Assembly (NCBI GenBank): GCA_016716335.1 | Contig: JADJWN010000003.1 | Coordinates: 124,001 to 188,000 of the forward strand | Source: Saprospiraceae bacterium | GTDB lineage: Bacteria > Bacteroidota > Bacteroidia > Chitinophagales > Saprospiraceae | Reading direction: 5' to 3' | DNA: 64,000 nucleotides | Shown: positions 28,830-38,600 of the stretch, in pieces | How positions within the stretch are numbered: the first letter of the stretch is position 1 | Layout of the letters: each line of letters starts with the position of its first letter | Made by a program: the position numbers and the translations under genes | The notes under the pieces: model-generated | Told to the model about the DNA's origin: nothing | Database searches by the model: none | The model's input: the letters and a program-made list of their open reading frames with translations, nothing else

Positions 28830-30304
28830 TGGATCAAAGAGCGTTTGACAGAATTATACAGAAAAAGCTTAAAAATTACAATCCCGATAACTCAACGGCT
28901 GATTGGTCGGCTTTTCTATCTTCACTTCAGGCTGAAAATGATCTGACTGACCTGTATCATGATATGGAGTTTGATGACAAAGTCAGAGAGGAGGTAAAGA
29001 AAATTCAAACCGGTTCGCCCTCCTTGCATTGGATGAAATTGAAGCAAGCACTGCAAATCATAGATGAAAGAAAAAGAGAATTGTGGGCGGCCGCTTTTGC
29101 TCAATTACTCATTGTGCTTTCCTCTATCACCATCAGCCTTGATTATCTCCCATATCTGCCTAAATCACCGGAATATAATGAATATGCTACGGGACAGATT
29201 CAGAAAGATAACAAAAAGCAAATTGCCGGTAATGAGAAAATCAACTTTGACAAGCATACAAAAGCTGTGAAGGCAAATATTAAACCCTGGGAATCATTGA
29301 ATATACTGAAAACTTCCAATGATTCTGATTATACTGACCTTGTCAATGTGAACATGAGTTATGCAATACAAGATGATGTGTCAGTAATCCCTGTTGTATT
29401 TGAAAATAAACAAATTTTAGATAAACCTGTATCCGGTCAAGAATCTTATCTAAGCCTGATCGGAGAAGTGATGGCAGATGAATACGGCACATCAACCTAC
29501 CATAATATTACGGCATTCAGCCCGACCTATAAATCAGAGAATGTTGATGCCTTTATTGCCTACCGTTCAGACGAGCAAAAGACAACAGGAGCTGACCTGG
29601 CTTTTGTCCCGGTAAAAAAGGCAGAAGGAATTCGTAAATCGGTTTCTGCTTTTTATTCCAGCGACGTAAATCTGATCAATACTCCTTTTGATAAGGTGTA
29701 TTCAGTGGCATCTTATTCCAAAGAGGCCTTCAACCAGTCTGCCGGAGTTTTGCTTTCTTTCAGAAAGGGAGATCTTACGCTGGAGACCGGAGTACGCTAC
29801 ACTGACCTCCAGTATTTTCCTAAAATTATCAAGGAAGAGCACAATCAGGTAGCAGATCTGTATTTTGAGACCAGTCTGGACAAAATTGCATTCAAAATCA
29901 TCAATGTACCATTTCATCTTAAATACCATTTCCTCAATAGTCCCGGATGGAGCAGTTATCTGGTCTGTGGTGCCGGATTCAATCTCATTGCAGAATCTGA
30001 TTTTGACATCACTACCAATATCAGACAGGGTAGGAGAGGACTTCGCTCCAATGATCAGGATCTCAGGCTCATAGATGAAAAAAGATTTAACCTTGGCATT
30101 TTTGAAGGCGGAGGTATTAAGGAGAATTATTTTATCACCGGAGTCTTTGGTGTAGGATTAGAGAGACAGGTTTTTGGCCCTGTTAAGATATTTACTCAGG
30201 CATTGTACAATCGTCACTTATTCAGTGATGATATAGGGGTCGGGCCTAATAAAGACAAAATTCACACCATGAGTTTTCAGGGTGGTGTAAAAGTCACACT
30301 TTAG
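28826..30304 (+). CDS. Protein with anti-sigma-like N-terminus, membrane helix and beta-barrel-like C-terminus
   Basis: Residues 1-85 are charged and helical with DWSAFLSSL-type signatures and no signal peptide, so they are predicted cytoplasmic. One membrane helix lies at about 88-108 (FAQLLIVLSSITISL). A variable region of about 160 residues follows, then about 220 C-terminal residues with alternating strands and a FxLKYHF / GxGxERQVF pattern like outer-membrane beta-barrel domains. Coupled to the ECF sigma gene by a 4-bp overlap, it is likely the sigma factor's regulator. A single chain reaching from cytoplasm to outer membrane is inference from sequence, and the C-terminal part could instead be a soluble beta domain. 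Confidence 0.7.
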   Translation: MMDQRAFDRIIQKKLKNYNPDNSTADWSAFLSSLQAENDLTDLYHDMEFDDKVREEVKKIQTGSPSLHWMKLKQALQIIDERKRELWAAAFAQLLIVLSSITISLDYLPYLPKSPEYNEYATGQIQKDNKKQIAGNEKINFDKHTKAVKANIKPWESLNILKTSNDSDYTDLVNVNMSYAIQDDVSVIPVVFENKQILDKPVSGQESYLSLIGEVMADEYGTSTYHNITAFSPTYKSENVDAFIAYRSDEQKTTGADLAFVPVKKAEGIRKSVSAFYSSDVNLINTPFDKVYSVASYSKEAFNQSAGVLLSFRKGDLTLETGVRYTDLQYFPKIIKEEHNQVADLYFETSLDKIAFKIINVPFHLKYHFLNSPGWSSYLVCGAGFNLIAESDFDITTNIRQGRRGLRSNDQDLRLIDEKRFNLGIFEGGGIKENYFITGVFGVGLERQVFGPVKIFTQALYNRHLFSDDIGVGPNKDKIHTMSFQGGVKVTL

Positions 30305-30379
30305 TATATGCATTTTTGACATCCACATTTTTTTCTTCATATTGGTATCAATAATCTATAGTCTGATGAACCAAGCTTT

Positions 30380-31252
30380 TCAGGGATTGCAGTAATCACA
30401 ATACATGGCGTCTTCGTATTCCTTTCCGTTGGGGTATAATATTCTCTCCGTATGATTGCATTTCAGGCAACTCAATATGTGGGCGAGTACCGAATTTGTA
30501 GGAAAATTGCATTGGCTGCATGGCAATCCGGAAATAACCTCTGTTTCTGCAAATCCCGGGGTACCACATACAGGACAGACGCTTGAAGCTCTGGCCACCA
30601 GCCTGTGGGCCGTTTTTTCTATCACCTTCATCCTCGATGGATTATGAAATGCACGCATGTCTGTCTGTGCATACACCTTGCCATATTTGTGTTTTAAAAA
30701 ATCATATGCCCGGATAAGCGCATCCTCCGTATGTAAACCTTTGAAAATGCTTTCCGGCCTGTCTCTCCTTTCACTCAATATAATGCCATGAGATGGGAAA
30801 TTAACTTTTTCCGCAAAACTCACCAGTTCGGCAGACGATTGCAGATCCTGCTCGAAATAGTTGGTTTCAGTACTTAATGATTTTGCATTGATTTCGAGTT
30901 TGTTTTTGTAGTCTTTTAAGAGGAGTATTTCTTCATTTACGGTGATAAATGGAATGTATGGGTGAGGTATAAATGAGCCTTCGCTTGCTAAGATAAGATC
31001 GCATGAAAATGACTTGTACGCTAAATCACATTTTTTTTGTGCGGTGACCAATGCATCATCACGTCGCTCAACTTCACCTGAGAAGGTACCCAATACATCG
31101 GTATCAATACCTTCCGGAACTTTACAAATTACCCCGATTCCGGTTTCCAGAATCGGGGTAATAACAGACTCTTTCCCATGTTTGGTGGCTATCAATAAGA
31201 TTCTGCCACTGAAAATATTATTTTCCTCATAGCGAGTCCCGAAGGCAGCCAT
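30380..31252 (-). CDS. DUF6671 family protein
   Basis: This 290-residue soluble protein has an N-terminal alpha/beta region (ILLIATKHGKE near residues 18-28, SEGSFIPHP near 110-118) matching the DUF6671 family. The C-terminus carries four CxxC pairs (CPVC, CSQC, CLKC, CDYC), which probably bind zinc. The family has no known activity. It is the last gene behind icd and the small coiled-coil gene (15-bp gap), so it is probably co-transcribed with central metabolism. The gap 30305-30379 shows nothing else. Confidence 0.75.
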   Translation of the reverse strand: MAAFGTRYEENNIFSGRILLIATKHGKESVITPILETGIGVICKVPEGIDTDVLGTFSGEVERRDDALVTAQKKCDLAYKSFSCDLILASEGSFIPHPYIPFITVNEEILLLKDYKNKLEINAKSLSTETNYFEQDLQSSAELVSFAEKVNFPSHGIILSERRDRPESIFKGLHTEDALIRAYDFLKHKYGKVYAQTDMRAFHNPSRMKVIEKTAHRLVARASSVCPVCGTPGFAETEVISGLPCSQCNFPTNSVLAHILSCLKCNHTERILYPNGKEYEDAMYCDYCNP

Positions 31253-31267
31253 ATTTAATCAAAAAAC

Positions 31268-31513
31268 TTAATCAGCGATATTCACGCTTGCCTGCAGTGA
31301 TACTCTTCCTCCGGAAGCGTTGATTTCTTTACGCACTCTGTCCAACTCGTTCTGCAACTTACTTATTTTTGAGTCCCGAAACTTGATATCCTCCGCAGAG
31401 CTGTCATTAGTGATTTTATTTTCATGATGCCTGATTTTTATATGCACCATTTGTGTCAGTATGTCCAAAGCATCCTTTGAATCGAAGGTACCATTAATTA
31501 ATTCGAATTGCAT
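31268..31513 (-). CDS. Small coiled-coil protein, function unknown
   Basis: The 81-residue protein begins MQFELINGTF and has a helical, charged middle (KISKLQNELDRVRKEINASG) likely to form a coiled coil. It has no signal peptide, membrane helix or recognised domain. It lies 11 bp behind icd and 15 bp before the DUF6671 gene on the same strand, and this tight spacing is the main support that it is real. Confidence 0.6.
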   Translation of the reverse strand: MQFELINGTFDSKDALDILTQMVHIKIRHHENKITNDSSAEDIKFRDSKISKLQNELDRVRKEINASGGRVSLQASVNIAD

Positions 31514-31524
31514 ATTATGAGATT

Positions 31525-32958
31525 TTATTGTCCCTGACCTAAAGAGTAAGCCTGCTTACCGTCAAAATTGTAAAGATTTTCAGTCTTCACCACATCAATT
31601 GATGCTGCTTCTGCTTTGGACAACAGTTCAATGATTGTGTTTTTGCTGAAAGATTTTCCTCCATTACCGATAAATCTGCATCTCCAGTGGTCTGTGCAGA
31701 AAGTTTCCTTGAAACCGTCGGGCCATACCTTGATACCTCTGTTGGTAATCATCTTGAGATGCGCATCCTGCGTCTCTACACTTTTAAGTCTGGCTGCGAG
31801 CTCATTGGCATCCAGTCCGGGCCAGTGTACAAAAAGGTCAACCCCTTCAAGCTCTTTTTTTGCTGGGGCTTTACGCTTATAAGAAGGCAGATTGAGACTA
31901 TACTCTGTGGAATACTGTACAGGCTCTAAGTGCACCGGTGTTTTGCCGAGATTGGCAATGACCGCTTCTGCAAATTCCCTGGTTCCCACTTTTTGTGTGC
32001 TTACGCCTTCTTTATATACATCATAGGTATGGATGCCCTGCTCCATGGTGCATAGCCATGCATTCTGCACTTTAGCTGCTACATCTGACTGTCCGATATG
32101 ATTGAGCATCATGATGGCTCCCTGGAGCAGACCTGACGGGTTGGCCATATTTTGTCCTGCCCTTCTGGGTGCGGATCCATGTATGGCTTCAAACATGGCA
32201 CATTCCTCACCGATGTTGGCAGAGCCTGCGAGTCCTACAGATCCTGCTATCTGAGCCGCTACATCTGACAGCACATCACCGTAGAGATTAGGCATAACGA
32301 TCACGTCAAAGGCTTCCGGTGTGTCGGCCATTTTAGCTGCACCTATATCTATGATCCAATGTTCATTTTCGATTTCGGGATACTCAGCAGCAATCTCATT
32401 AAACACTTGATGGAAGAGACCATCAGTCTGCTTCATGATGTTATCTTTAGTGAAGCAAGTGACTTTTTTTCTGTTTTGCTGTCTGGCAAATTCAAAAGCA
32501 TATCGTACGATTTTTTCACATCCCGGACGGCTGATAAGCTTGAGACACTGTACCACTTCATCCGTCTGCTGATGCTCTATGCCTGCATACAGGTCTTCCT
32601 CATTCTCCCTTACAATGATGATGTCCATTTTGGGATGTTTGGTGCTCACATAGGGATGGTAGCTCCTGCAAGGCCTGATGTTTGCATAAAGTCCCAGAAA
32701 CTTACGGGTAGTTACATTCAGACTCTTATATCCTCCTCCCTGCGGAGTAGTGATCGGAGCTTTGAGAAATATCTTGTTTTTTCGGATGATATCCCATGAT
32801 TCAGGCGAAATTCCGGCAGTATTACCTGCAAGATAAACTTTTTCACCCACCTCTATTTCATCAATCTGAAGGTCAGCACCTGCTGCCTTGATAATATTCA
32901 GCGTGGCATCCATGATTTCAGGGCCGATGCCGTCTCCTTTGGCTACTGTGATTCTCAT
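31525..32958 (-). CDS. icd: NADP-dependent isocitrate dehydrogenase, Thermus-type with C-terminal extension
   Basis: It oxidises isocitrate to 2-oxoglutarate and CO2 in the TCA cycle. It has the ITVAKGDGIGPEIM start, RENEEDLYAGIEH and the isocitrate/isopropylmalate dehydrogenase signature NLYGDVLSDVAAQIAGS, then MFEAIHGSAPRRAG. After the ~335-residue catalytic core comes an extension of about 140 residues (GVDLFVHWPG, TDHWRCRF), as in the Thermus/Rickettsia-like group. The frame is open to an ATG at 32991, but the ATG at 32958 matches the usual family N-terminus (MRITVAKGD) and is preferred. It leads a three-gene operon. Confidence 0.9.
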   Translation of the reverse strand: MRITVAKGDGIGPEIMDATLNIIKAAGADLQIDEIEVGEKVYLAGNTAGISPESWDIIRKNKIFLKAPITTPQGGGYKSLNVTTRKFLGLYANIRPCRSYHPYVSTKHPKMDIIIVRENEEDLYAGIEHQQTDEVVQCLKLISRPGCEKIVRYAFEFARQQNRKKVTCFTKDNIMKQTDGLFHQVFNEIAAEYPEIENEHWIIDIGAAKMADTPEAFDVIVMPNLYGDVLSDVAAQIAGSVGLAGSANIGEECAMFEAIHGSAPRRAGQNMANPSGLLQGAIMMLNHIGQSDVAAKVQNAWLCTMEQGIHTYDVYKEGVSTQKVGTREFAEAVIANLGKTPVHLEPVQYSTEYSLNLPSYKRKAPAKKELEGVDLFVHWPGLDANELAARLKSVETQDAHLKMITNRGIKVWPDGFKETFCTDHWRCRFIGNGGKSFSKNTIIELLSKAEAASIDVVKTENLYNFDGKQAYSLGQGQ

Positions 32959-33129
32959 GTTTTTTGAATTTGAGCGCAAAATTGCATTCATTTATTCATA
33001 TAGAAACATTAATTTTAGATATGATTTACATAACATTTTTTTATGTTGCATCATGTTTGAGTTTGTAAGGGTGTTAAGGCTCTCACAAGTATGATGGAAT
33101 GGCATGAATGCTAATTTGTATAATGATGC

Positions 33130-33137
33130 TACCTTTG
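33130..33137 (+). promoter_or_regulatory. -7 box of gatB
   Basis: TACCTTTG is an exact match to TAnnTTTG. It would start transcription near 33143, about 12 nt before the ATG at 33155, and thus rules against the longer in-frame start at 33104. No clear -33 box was found. Confidence 0.5.
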
Positions 33138-33154
33138 CCGATATTTGCTATGTT

Positions 33155-34588
33155 ATGAAATTTCTGACAACCATTGGTCTGGAAGTACACATTCAACTGA
33201 ATACCGCTTCAAAGGCATTTTGTGGCGATGCCAATACTTTTGGAGCTGTGGCTAACACGAATATAAGTCCTGTTTCTCTGGCATATCCGGGCACTCTCCC
33301 GGTTATGAATGCTGCCCACCTTCAGAAAGCGGTATTATTAGGGCTTGCATTTGATTGTGAGATTAATAAATACAATTACTTCGACCGAAAAAATTATTTC
33401 TATCCCGATCTTCCCAAAGGCTATCAGATTACCCAGGATAAAGCTCCTTTTTGTAAGGGAGGCATCGTGCGGTTTCTTCATGATAATGAGGTTCGTACTA
33501 TACGGTTGCACCATATCCACATGGAAGAAGATGCGGGCAAATCCATTCATGATCAGGATGAAGAATTTACACTACTTGACTTCAACAGAGCAGGGGTGCC
33601 ATTGCTTGAAATTGTTACAGAGCCGGATTTCAGCTCCGGTGCGGAGGTGGCTTCTTTTCTGGCTGAACTTCAGCGGGTGGTACAGTATCTGGATATTTCG
33701 GATGCAAACATGGAGGAAGGCTCATTCAGATGTGATTGCAATGTATCTGTAAGACCTGAAGGTTCAAAGGCATTGGGCGAGAGGTGTGAAATCAAGAATC
33801 TGAATTCCAGAAAATTTGCCAAAGCAGCTGTGGAGTATGAAGCAGAAAGACAGGTCAGAATAATCATGAGTGGAGGAAAAATAAGCAAAACCACCATGTT
33901 GTATGATACCGTGCAGGGTGTGACATTGCCTATGCGGAAAAAGGAATCAGAGAATGATTACCGCTACTTTCCGGAACCGGATCTTCCTCCTATCGTCTTG
34001 ACTGATGAATATCTGAATCATACCCGGCAGAAACTCGTTCAACTTCCTCTGGATGCCTACCTTATGTTGACCCGTGAGTATGAACTTAATTCCTCAGATG
34101 CAGGCGTTTTGGTTGATAACAAAAAGTGGCTGGATTACTATCTGCACCTTTGCACACTCAGTCATATGAGGAAAGAGATAGCAGAATTATTTATCCTGAA
34201 AATTTTGCCTTACTCCAGAATTCACAACCTCGATTCTGTCTCATTAAAGTCAGAGGAGGACATCATCCGTTTTGTACTATTTGCCAATAGTGGTAAAGTA
34301 TCCAAATCTGCTGCATTTCAGACCTTATTTCCCTTATGGATTGAGACTCCGGAAGCTGATCCGGAGCAAATGGCCTCCAATCTCGGACTGATTATATCAG
34401 ATGACAGTGAAATAATTTACCGGATTGCAGATGCAGTCATTGATGCAAATCCTGCAAAAGTGAAGGAATATCTTTCCGGGAAAAAAGGGCTTATCGGATT
34501 TTTTATGGGTCAGGCCAAACTCATGTCATCGGGAAAGGCTTTGGATCCCGTATTGTTAAAGGAGGCTTTTGAGCAAAAGCTGAAATAA
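33155..34588 (+). CDS. gatB: Aspartyl/glutamyl-tRNA amidotransferase subunit B
   Basis: GatB binds misacylated Glu-tRNA(Gln) or Asp-tRNA(Asn) and converts it to the amide with GatA and GatC. Hallmarks are TTIGLEVHIQL at the N-terminus, RKNYFYPDLPKGYQIT, HMEEDAGKS, DFNRAGVPLLEIVTEPD and KTTMLYD-like and RYFPEPDLPP motifs, with a helical YqeY-like tail. From the ATG at 33155 it has 477 residues, the usual length. The ORF could open at 33104, but the promoter box lies inside that extension. gatA and gatC are not nearby, which is common. Confidence 0.93.
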   Translation: MKFLTTIGLEVHIQLNTASKAFCGDANTFGAVANTNISPVSLAYPGTLPVMNAAHLQKAVLLGLAFDCEINKYNYFDRKNYFYPDLPKGYQITQDKAPFCKGGIVRFLHDNEVRTIRLHHIHMEEDAGKSIHDQDEEFTLLDFNRAGVPLLEIVTEPDFSSGAEVASFLAELQRVVQYLDISDANMEEGSFRCDCNVSVRPEGSKALGERCEIKNLNSRKFAKAAVEYEAERQVRIIMSGGKISKTTMLYDTVQGVTLPMRKKESENDYRYFPEPDLPPIVLTDEYLNHTRQKLVQLPLDAYLMLTREYELNSSDAGVLVDNKKWLDYYLHLCTLSHMRKEIAELFILKILPYSRIHNLDSVSLKSEEDIIRFVLFANSGKVSKSAAFQTLFPLWIETPEADPEQMASNLGLIISDDSEIIYRIADAVIDANPAKVKEYLSGKKGLIGFFMGQAKLMSSGKALDPVLLKEAFEQKLK

Positions 34589-34643
34589 TTTCCGTAATCA
34601 GGAATCCTCTTCGAATAATTTTAACGCTGTTCACTTCCTTACA

Positions 34644-34746
34644 CTCAATCCCCATCAGCCATCCAACTCGATGCTGACCGTAAATCTCTGTCTTATTAAT
34701 GCAGTAGGTCAAGAGATGAATAATCAGGATAATATTTCTCCGGCAT
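34644..34746 (+). pseudogene. Possible relic of a T9SS type A sorting domain
   Basis: In the short gap after gatB one plus-strand frame reads LNPHQPSNSMLTV followed by LINAVGQEMNN. This resembles the YPNP...LTV...LINA.GQ pattern of type A sorting domains. There is no start codon or complete domain, so at most it is a decayed remnant. Chance similarity is possible. Confidence 0.2.
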
Positions 34747-35463
34747 CTATCCTTTGCCTCCAAAAACCTTCTGCAGCAAAGGACTGGTTCTCTGGCTCAC
34801 ATCCGTCCTGATCCCGTTTTCTTTCACCGCAATGAGGCCGAATAATCCATCGAGTGCTTTATTGTTGACATGATCATCCAGGGCAGGATTCATTTTTTTT
34901 ACCAAGGGGATGGAGTTATAGGCATCTACCACGGTTTTCCAGTATGCACGGGCATTCACCTGATCAAGGCTTGATTGTATGACAGGCATAAAAGCATCAT
35001 ATAAGGCAGTTCGCGAAGTACTTTGGAGGTATTGGGTAGCTGCGTCATTGGGCCCGTTGAGGATTTTGACTGCATCCCTGAAAGTCATCTGCTTGATGGC
35101 ATTTACAAAAATAGGTGTGGCTTTTTCAGCGGCGATTTCAGCGGCCTCATTCATTTGATTAATGAGTTTGGTCTCCACATCCTGAAATCCGGGTATTTTC
35201 TTCACCCTGTCGATGACTGTTCTGGCATCTTCTGGAATCAGAATTTTATATGGACTCTCCAGATAGCCGTTTTTGGCGGACAATTGCTTCACTGCGGCTT
35301 CTACCCCTACATTCAATGCTTCTTTCAAACCCAGGCCTGTCTCTCCGCTGTCATCTTTGGTCACTGTTTGTTTGGCTTTATTCAGCACATCTTTGAACTG
35401 CGCCTGTACTGTAAACACAGACAAGATAGCTGCAATGCTCAGAAGGATTTTTATTCTTTTCAT
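34747..35463 (-). CDS. DUF4197 exported protein
   Basis: From the ATG at 35463 it has a signal peptide (MKRIKILLSIAAILSVFTVQA) and 238 residues of mostly helical sequence. It carries DUF4197 landmarks: GLKEALNVGVEAAV, SPYKILIPEDAR, FRDAVKILNGPNDAATQYLQ and ALDGLFGLIAVKE. The family is periplasmic and uncharacterised. The frame stays open to 35502 but the longer start spoils the signal peptide. It is transcribed alone, convergent with gatB. Confidence 0.85.
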   Translation of the reverse strand: MKRIKILLSIAAILSVFTVQAQFKDVLNKAKQTVTKDDSGETGLGLKEALNVGVEAAVKQLSAKNGYLESPYKILIPEDARTVIDRVKKIPGFQDVETKLINQMNEAAEIAAEKATPIFVNAIKQMTFRDAVKILNGPNDAATQYLQSTSRTALYDAFMPVIQSSLDQVNARAYWKTVVDAYNSIPLVKKMNPALDDHVNNKALDGLFGLIAVKENGIRTDVSQRTSPLLQKVFGGKG

Positions 35464-35635
35464 CTGGAATACACTTTTTAAATTAAACAACTGCGCAAAC
35501 ATAACGATACGACTTTTACCTTGTTTCGTTTTGTCTGTTAATATTTATATAAGATATTTTCACAATTTGTCCACAGGAAACTTTCTTATTATACCACATT
35601 TCCTATTTTAGCGATTGAAATCAGATTTTCTCTTT

Positions 35636-38600
35636 ATGAAGCATATTTCCCTAACCTGTATTTTATTTCTTATCCCATTATTTGCTTTTGAGGTCAATGG
35701 TCAGAATGTATTGCCTGTTACTAAAAATCCGGTGAATGAGCCTGTTCTGAAACGTGAACTCTGGCAATTTGATCCGGCTTCGTTAAGCTATAAGTCCAGG
35801 GGGAGTAATCCTGAGATATTCAGTATTCCTTTATTTGGTGAGCTGACGGATTTCCTCATGGTGGAAAATGAAGTACTGGACCAGGAGTTTAAAAATAAAT
35901 ATCCTGAATTTCTCACATACGATCTGATTGCGTTCAATGGCAGCAGGCTCAGAGGATCTCTGACGGTATCACCTGCCGGTATCATGGGTATTATACTCTA
36001 TGGAAAAGAAATGATAAGCTTTTATCCTCAAAGCTTTGATAACTCATCATTATATCACATTGATTATGGTATTCAGCCTGATATCCCAAGACCCACTTTG
36101 ATTTGCGGCCACGACCACAGCATGGATGCAGATTTCAGAGGAACAAACCGGTTTTTCCCTTCCGGTGAGAGAATGGGATTCAGTGTCGGGCAACGCAGAT
36201 ATACCTACCGGGTAGCCATAGTGACCACCGGAGAGTTTTACAGGGCTAATGGCAACAATGATGTTGCCGTACGTACTGTGGTAATAAATACGGTGAATGC
36301 TATCAGTGCCATTTTCAGCAATGAAATGAATATCCGTCTTCAGTTGGGGGCCAATATTCATCTGTTCAATAATCCGGCCACCGACCCATTTGTACCGGAC
36401 GAACAGCCCGGTGCTCAGGACAGAACTACTCAGGCTGCCAATGCTATTCAGACTTTGTTTAATCAAAGCAATTACGACATCGGACATGTATTTCATACTC
36501 ATGCGGACGGTGATGGGTGGAGCAATGGCGGTGTGGCAGCTTTGGCATCTGTATGCAATAATTTTTCTCAACCCGGTAATCCTATTGTCAAAGCCAGAGG
36601 ATGGAGCGGAGCATATGAAAATATGTCCAACGGCTGGATTAATCTGGCTACGCATGAATTCGGACATCAGTTTGGAGCAAATCATACATTTAATGGAACG
36701 GGTTTGAGCTGTACGGATGCCATTGCATCCAACAATGCCTACGAAATCGGTAGCGGCACGACGATTATGGCATATCAGGGTATTTGCGGTAATGGTCAAA
36801 ACCTGCCTTCCTCAGGTGAAGCCGACAATTATTTTCATACCAAGAGTATAGAGCAGATGTTCAATTTTGTCTATAACGGCAATGGGGGCTCCTGTGGCAA
36901 TCCGGTAAACGTTACGAATAATCTGCCGACAGTGACAGCCAATCCCTGTACAGCTGTATATAACCTTCCCAAAAGTACACCGTTTTTCCTCAAGGCTTCA
37001 GGATCAGATGCTGACAATGACCGGATCACTTATTGCTGGGAGCAGATAGATGAGGACGGACAAGGTACCCCCACACAGGGTTTTGTAGGCGTACAGGCCG
37101 CCAACAGCTCCATTGCCCCGATTTTCAGAAGTTATCCTCCCACGGAGAGTCCGGTGAGATATTTCCCCAATCTGTCTGTTTTGGCACACGGTACATTCGA
37201 TCCCTTTGATATTCCTTCCAATGTGGCAAGGAAGATAAAGATGAACGTAACCATAAGAGATAATAATGCACAAGGCGGCGCCCAAAGCAATGATCAGATA
37301 GAGCTCAATGTGCTCAACTCAGGACCGCTCGAAGTCACCCGCCCCACTCTGGGTACGGTGTTTAATGCGGGAAGTACCGAGCTTATAACCTGGAATACCA
37401 ATGGATCGGCAGCTCTTTGTAATAATGTGCGGATAAAACTATCTGTGGACGGAGGCAAAAATTACAATATCGTGCTGGCTGAAAATGTACCATACAGCAC
37501 CGGCACTGTAAATATCAATCTGCCTGCTACGCTGCCCAATATTCAGAATGCATTACTTATGGTAGAGTGCATGGATTACGATTGTTTTGGCTTTTTTGCA
37601 GTATCCCAGTCGACCTTCAGGATCAATTCATCCTGTATGACTTCTCCCAGTCTGGTATGTCCCGTTACCAAGGTTATGAAAGATCAGGGTGATCCTACAC
37701 TCAATATGACAGATATGTCAAAGTTTTTCGGTACTGAGACATCATCCGTCAATGTTACGGTAATGGCTTCTTCACCGGCTGCCCGGATTGCTTCGTGGGA
37801 ATGCGGACAGGACAAACTGTGTGCAGGCATCTGTCAATTTTAATTATGTCACAGTAAGAATAAGGCCTGAGATTTCTGGCAATTACACTTTTTTCTGTGA
37901 TCTGGACATCTTGACCTTTGCTACGATTTACAATGCAAATTTCAATGCTTCCAATGCCTGTGCCTCTTTTATCGCCTCCAATGCTGCTTTTTTAGGCAAT
38001 AATTACAGTCTCTTGAGCCAGTTCAGCGCCAATCTTACGGCATGTACCGAATATGTGCTTGTAATGGCGACCTTCCGTCCCTTACCAAATGCTTCAGTCA
38101 TCACTCAAATTTCAGGACCGGGTAAAATATTCAGGATAAATACGACTGTGGGCAATGAATATACGACATCTTATATTGCCATTCAGCAGGCAACTGGCCA
38201 GGTGGTTTTGGTAAACTCCAATCCTGATTTCAGAAATCTTCCCGGAGGTATTTTCAATGTTTATTCCATAGCGCATCTCAGTAATATCAATGCCCAGAGT
38301 TTTGTAGAAAAAAATATACAGGAAGTGCTTCAGAATAATTGTGTCCTGCTGAGTTCCAACTTCAGGGTGTTTGAAATCAGGTCTGTATGCAAAATCATAT
38401 CCATTCAGACAGGACAGCAATCCGCCTGCAATCCTATAAACAATACCTACACCCAGGAGATTATTCTCACCTATGAACAGCCACCTGCCACCGGTCAGAT
38501 TGCCGTCAACAACAAATTGTTTCCCATTACTTCCTCACCACAGACCATCATTCTCACAGATCTCCCTGCAGATGGCCGACCTGTCAATCTTTCCGTATTT

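Noticed and set aside
34521..34763. 80-aa minus-strand ORF between gatB and DUF4197
   Set aside because: It overlaps the ends of both real genes, and its sequence has no protein features.
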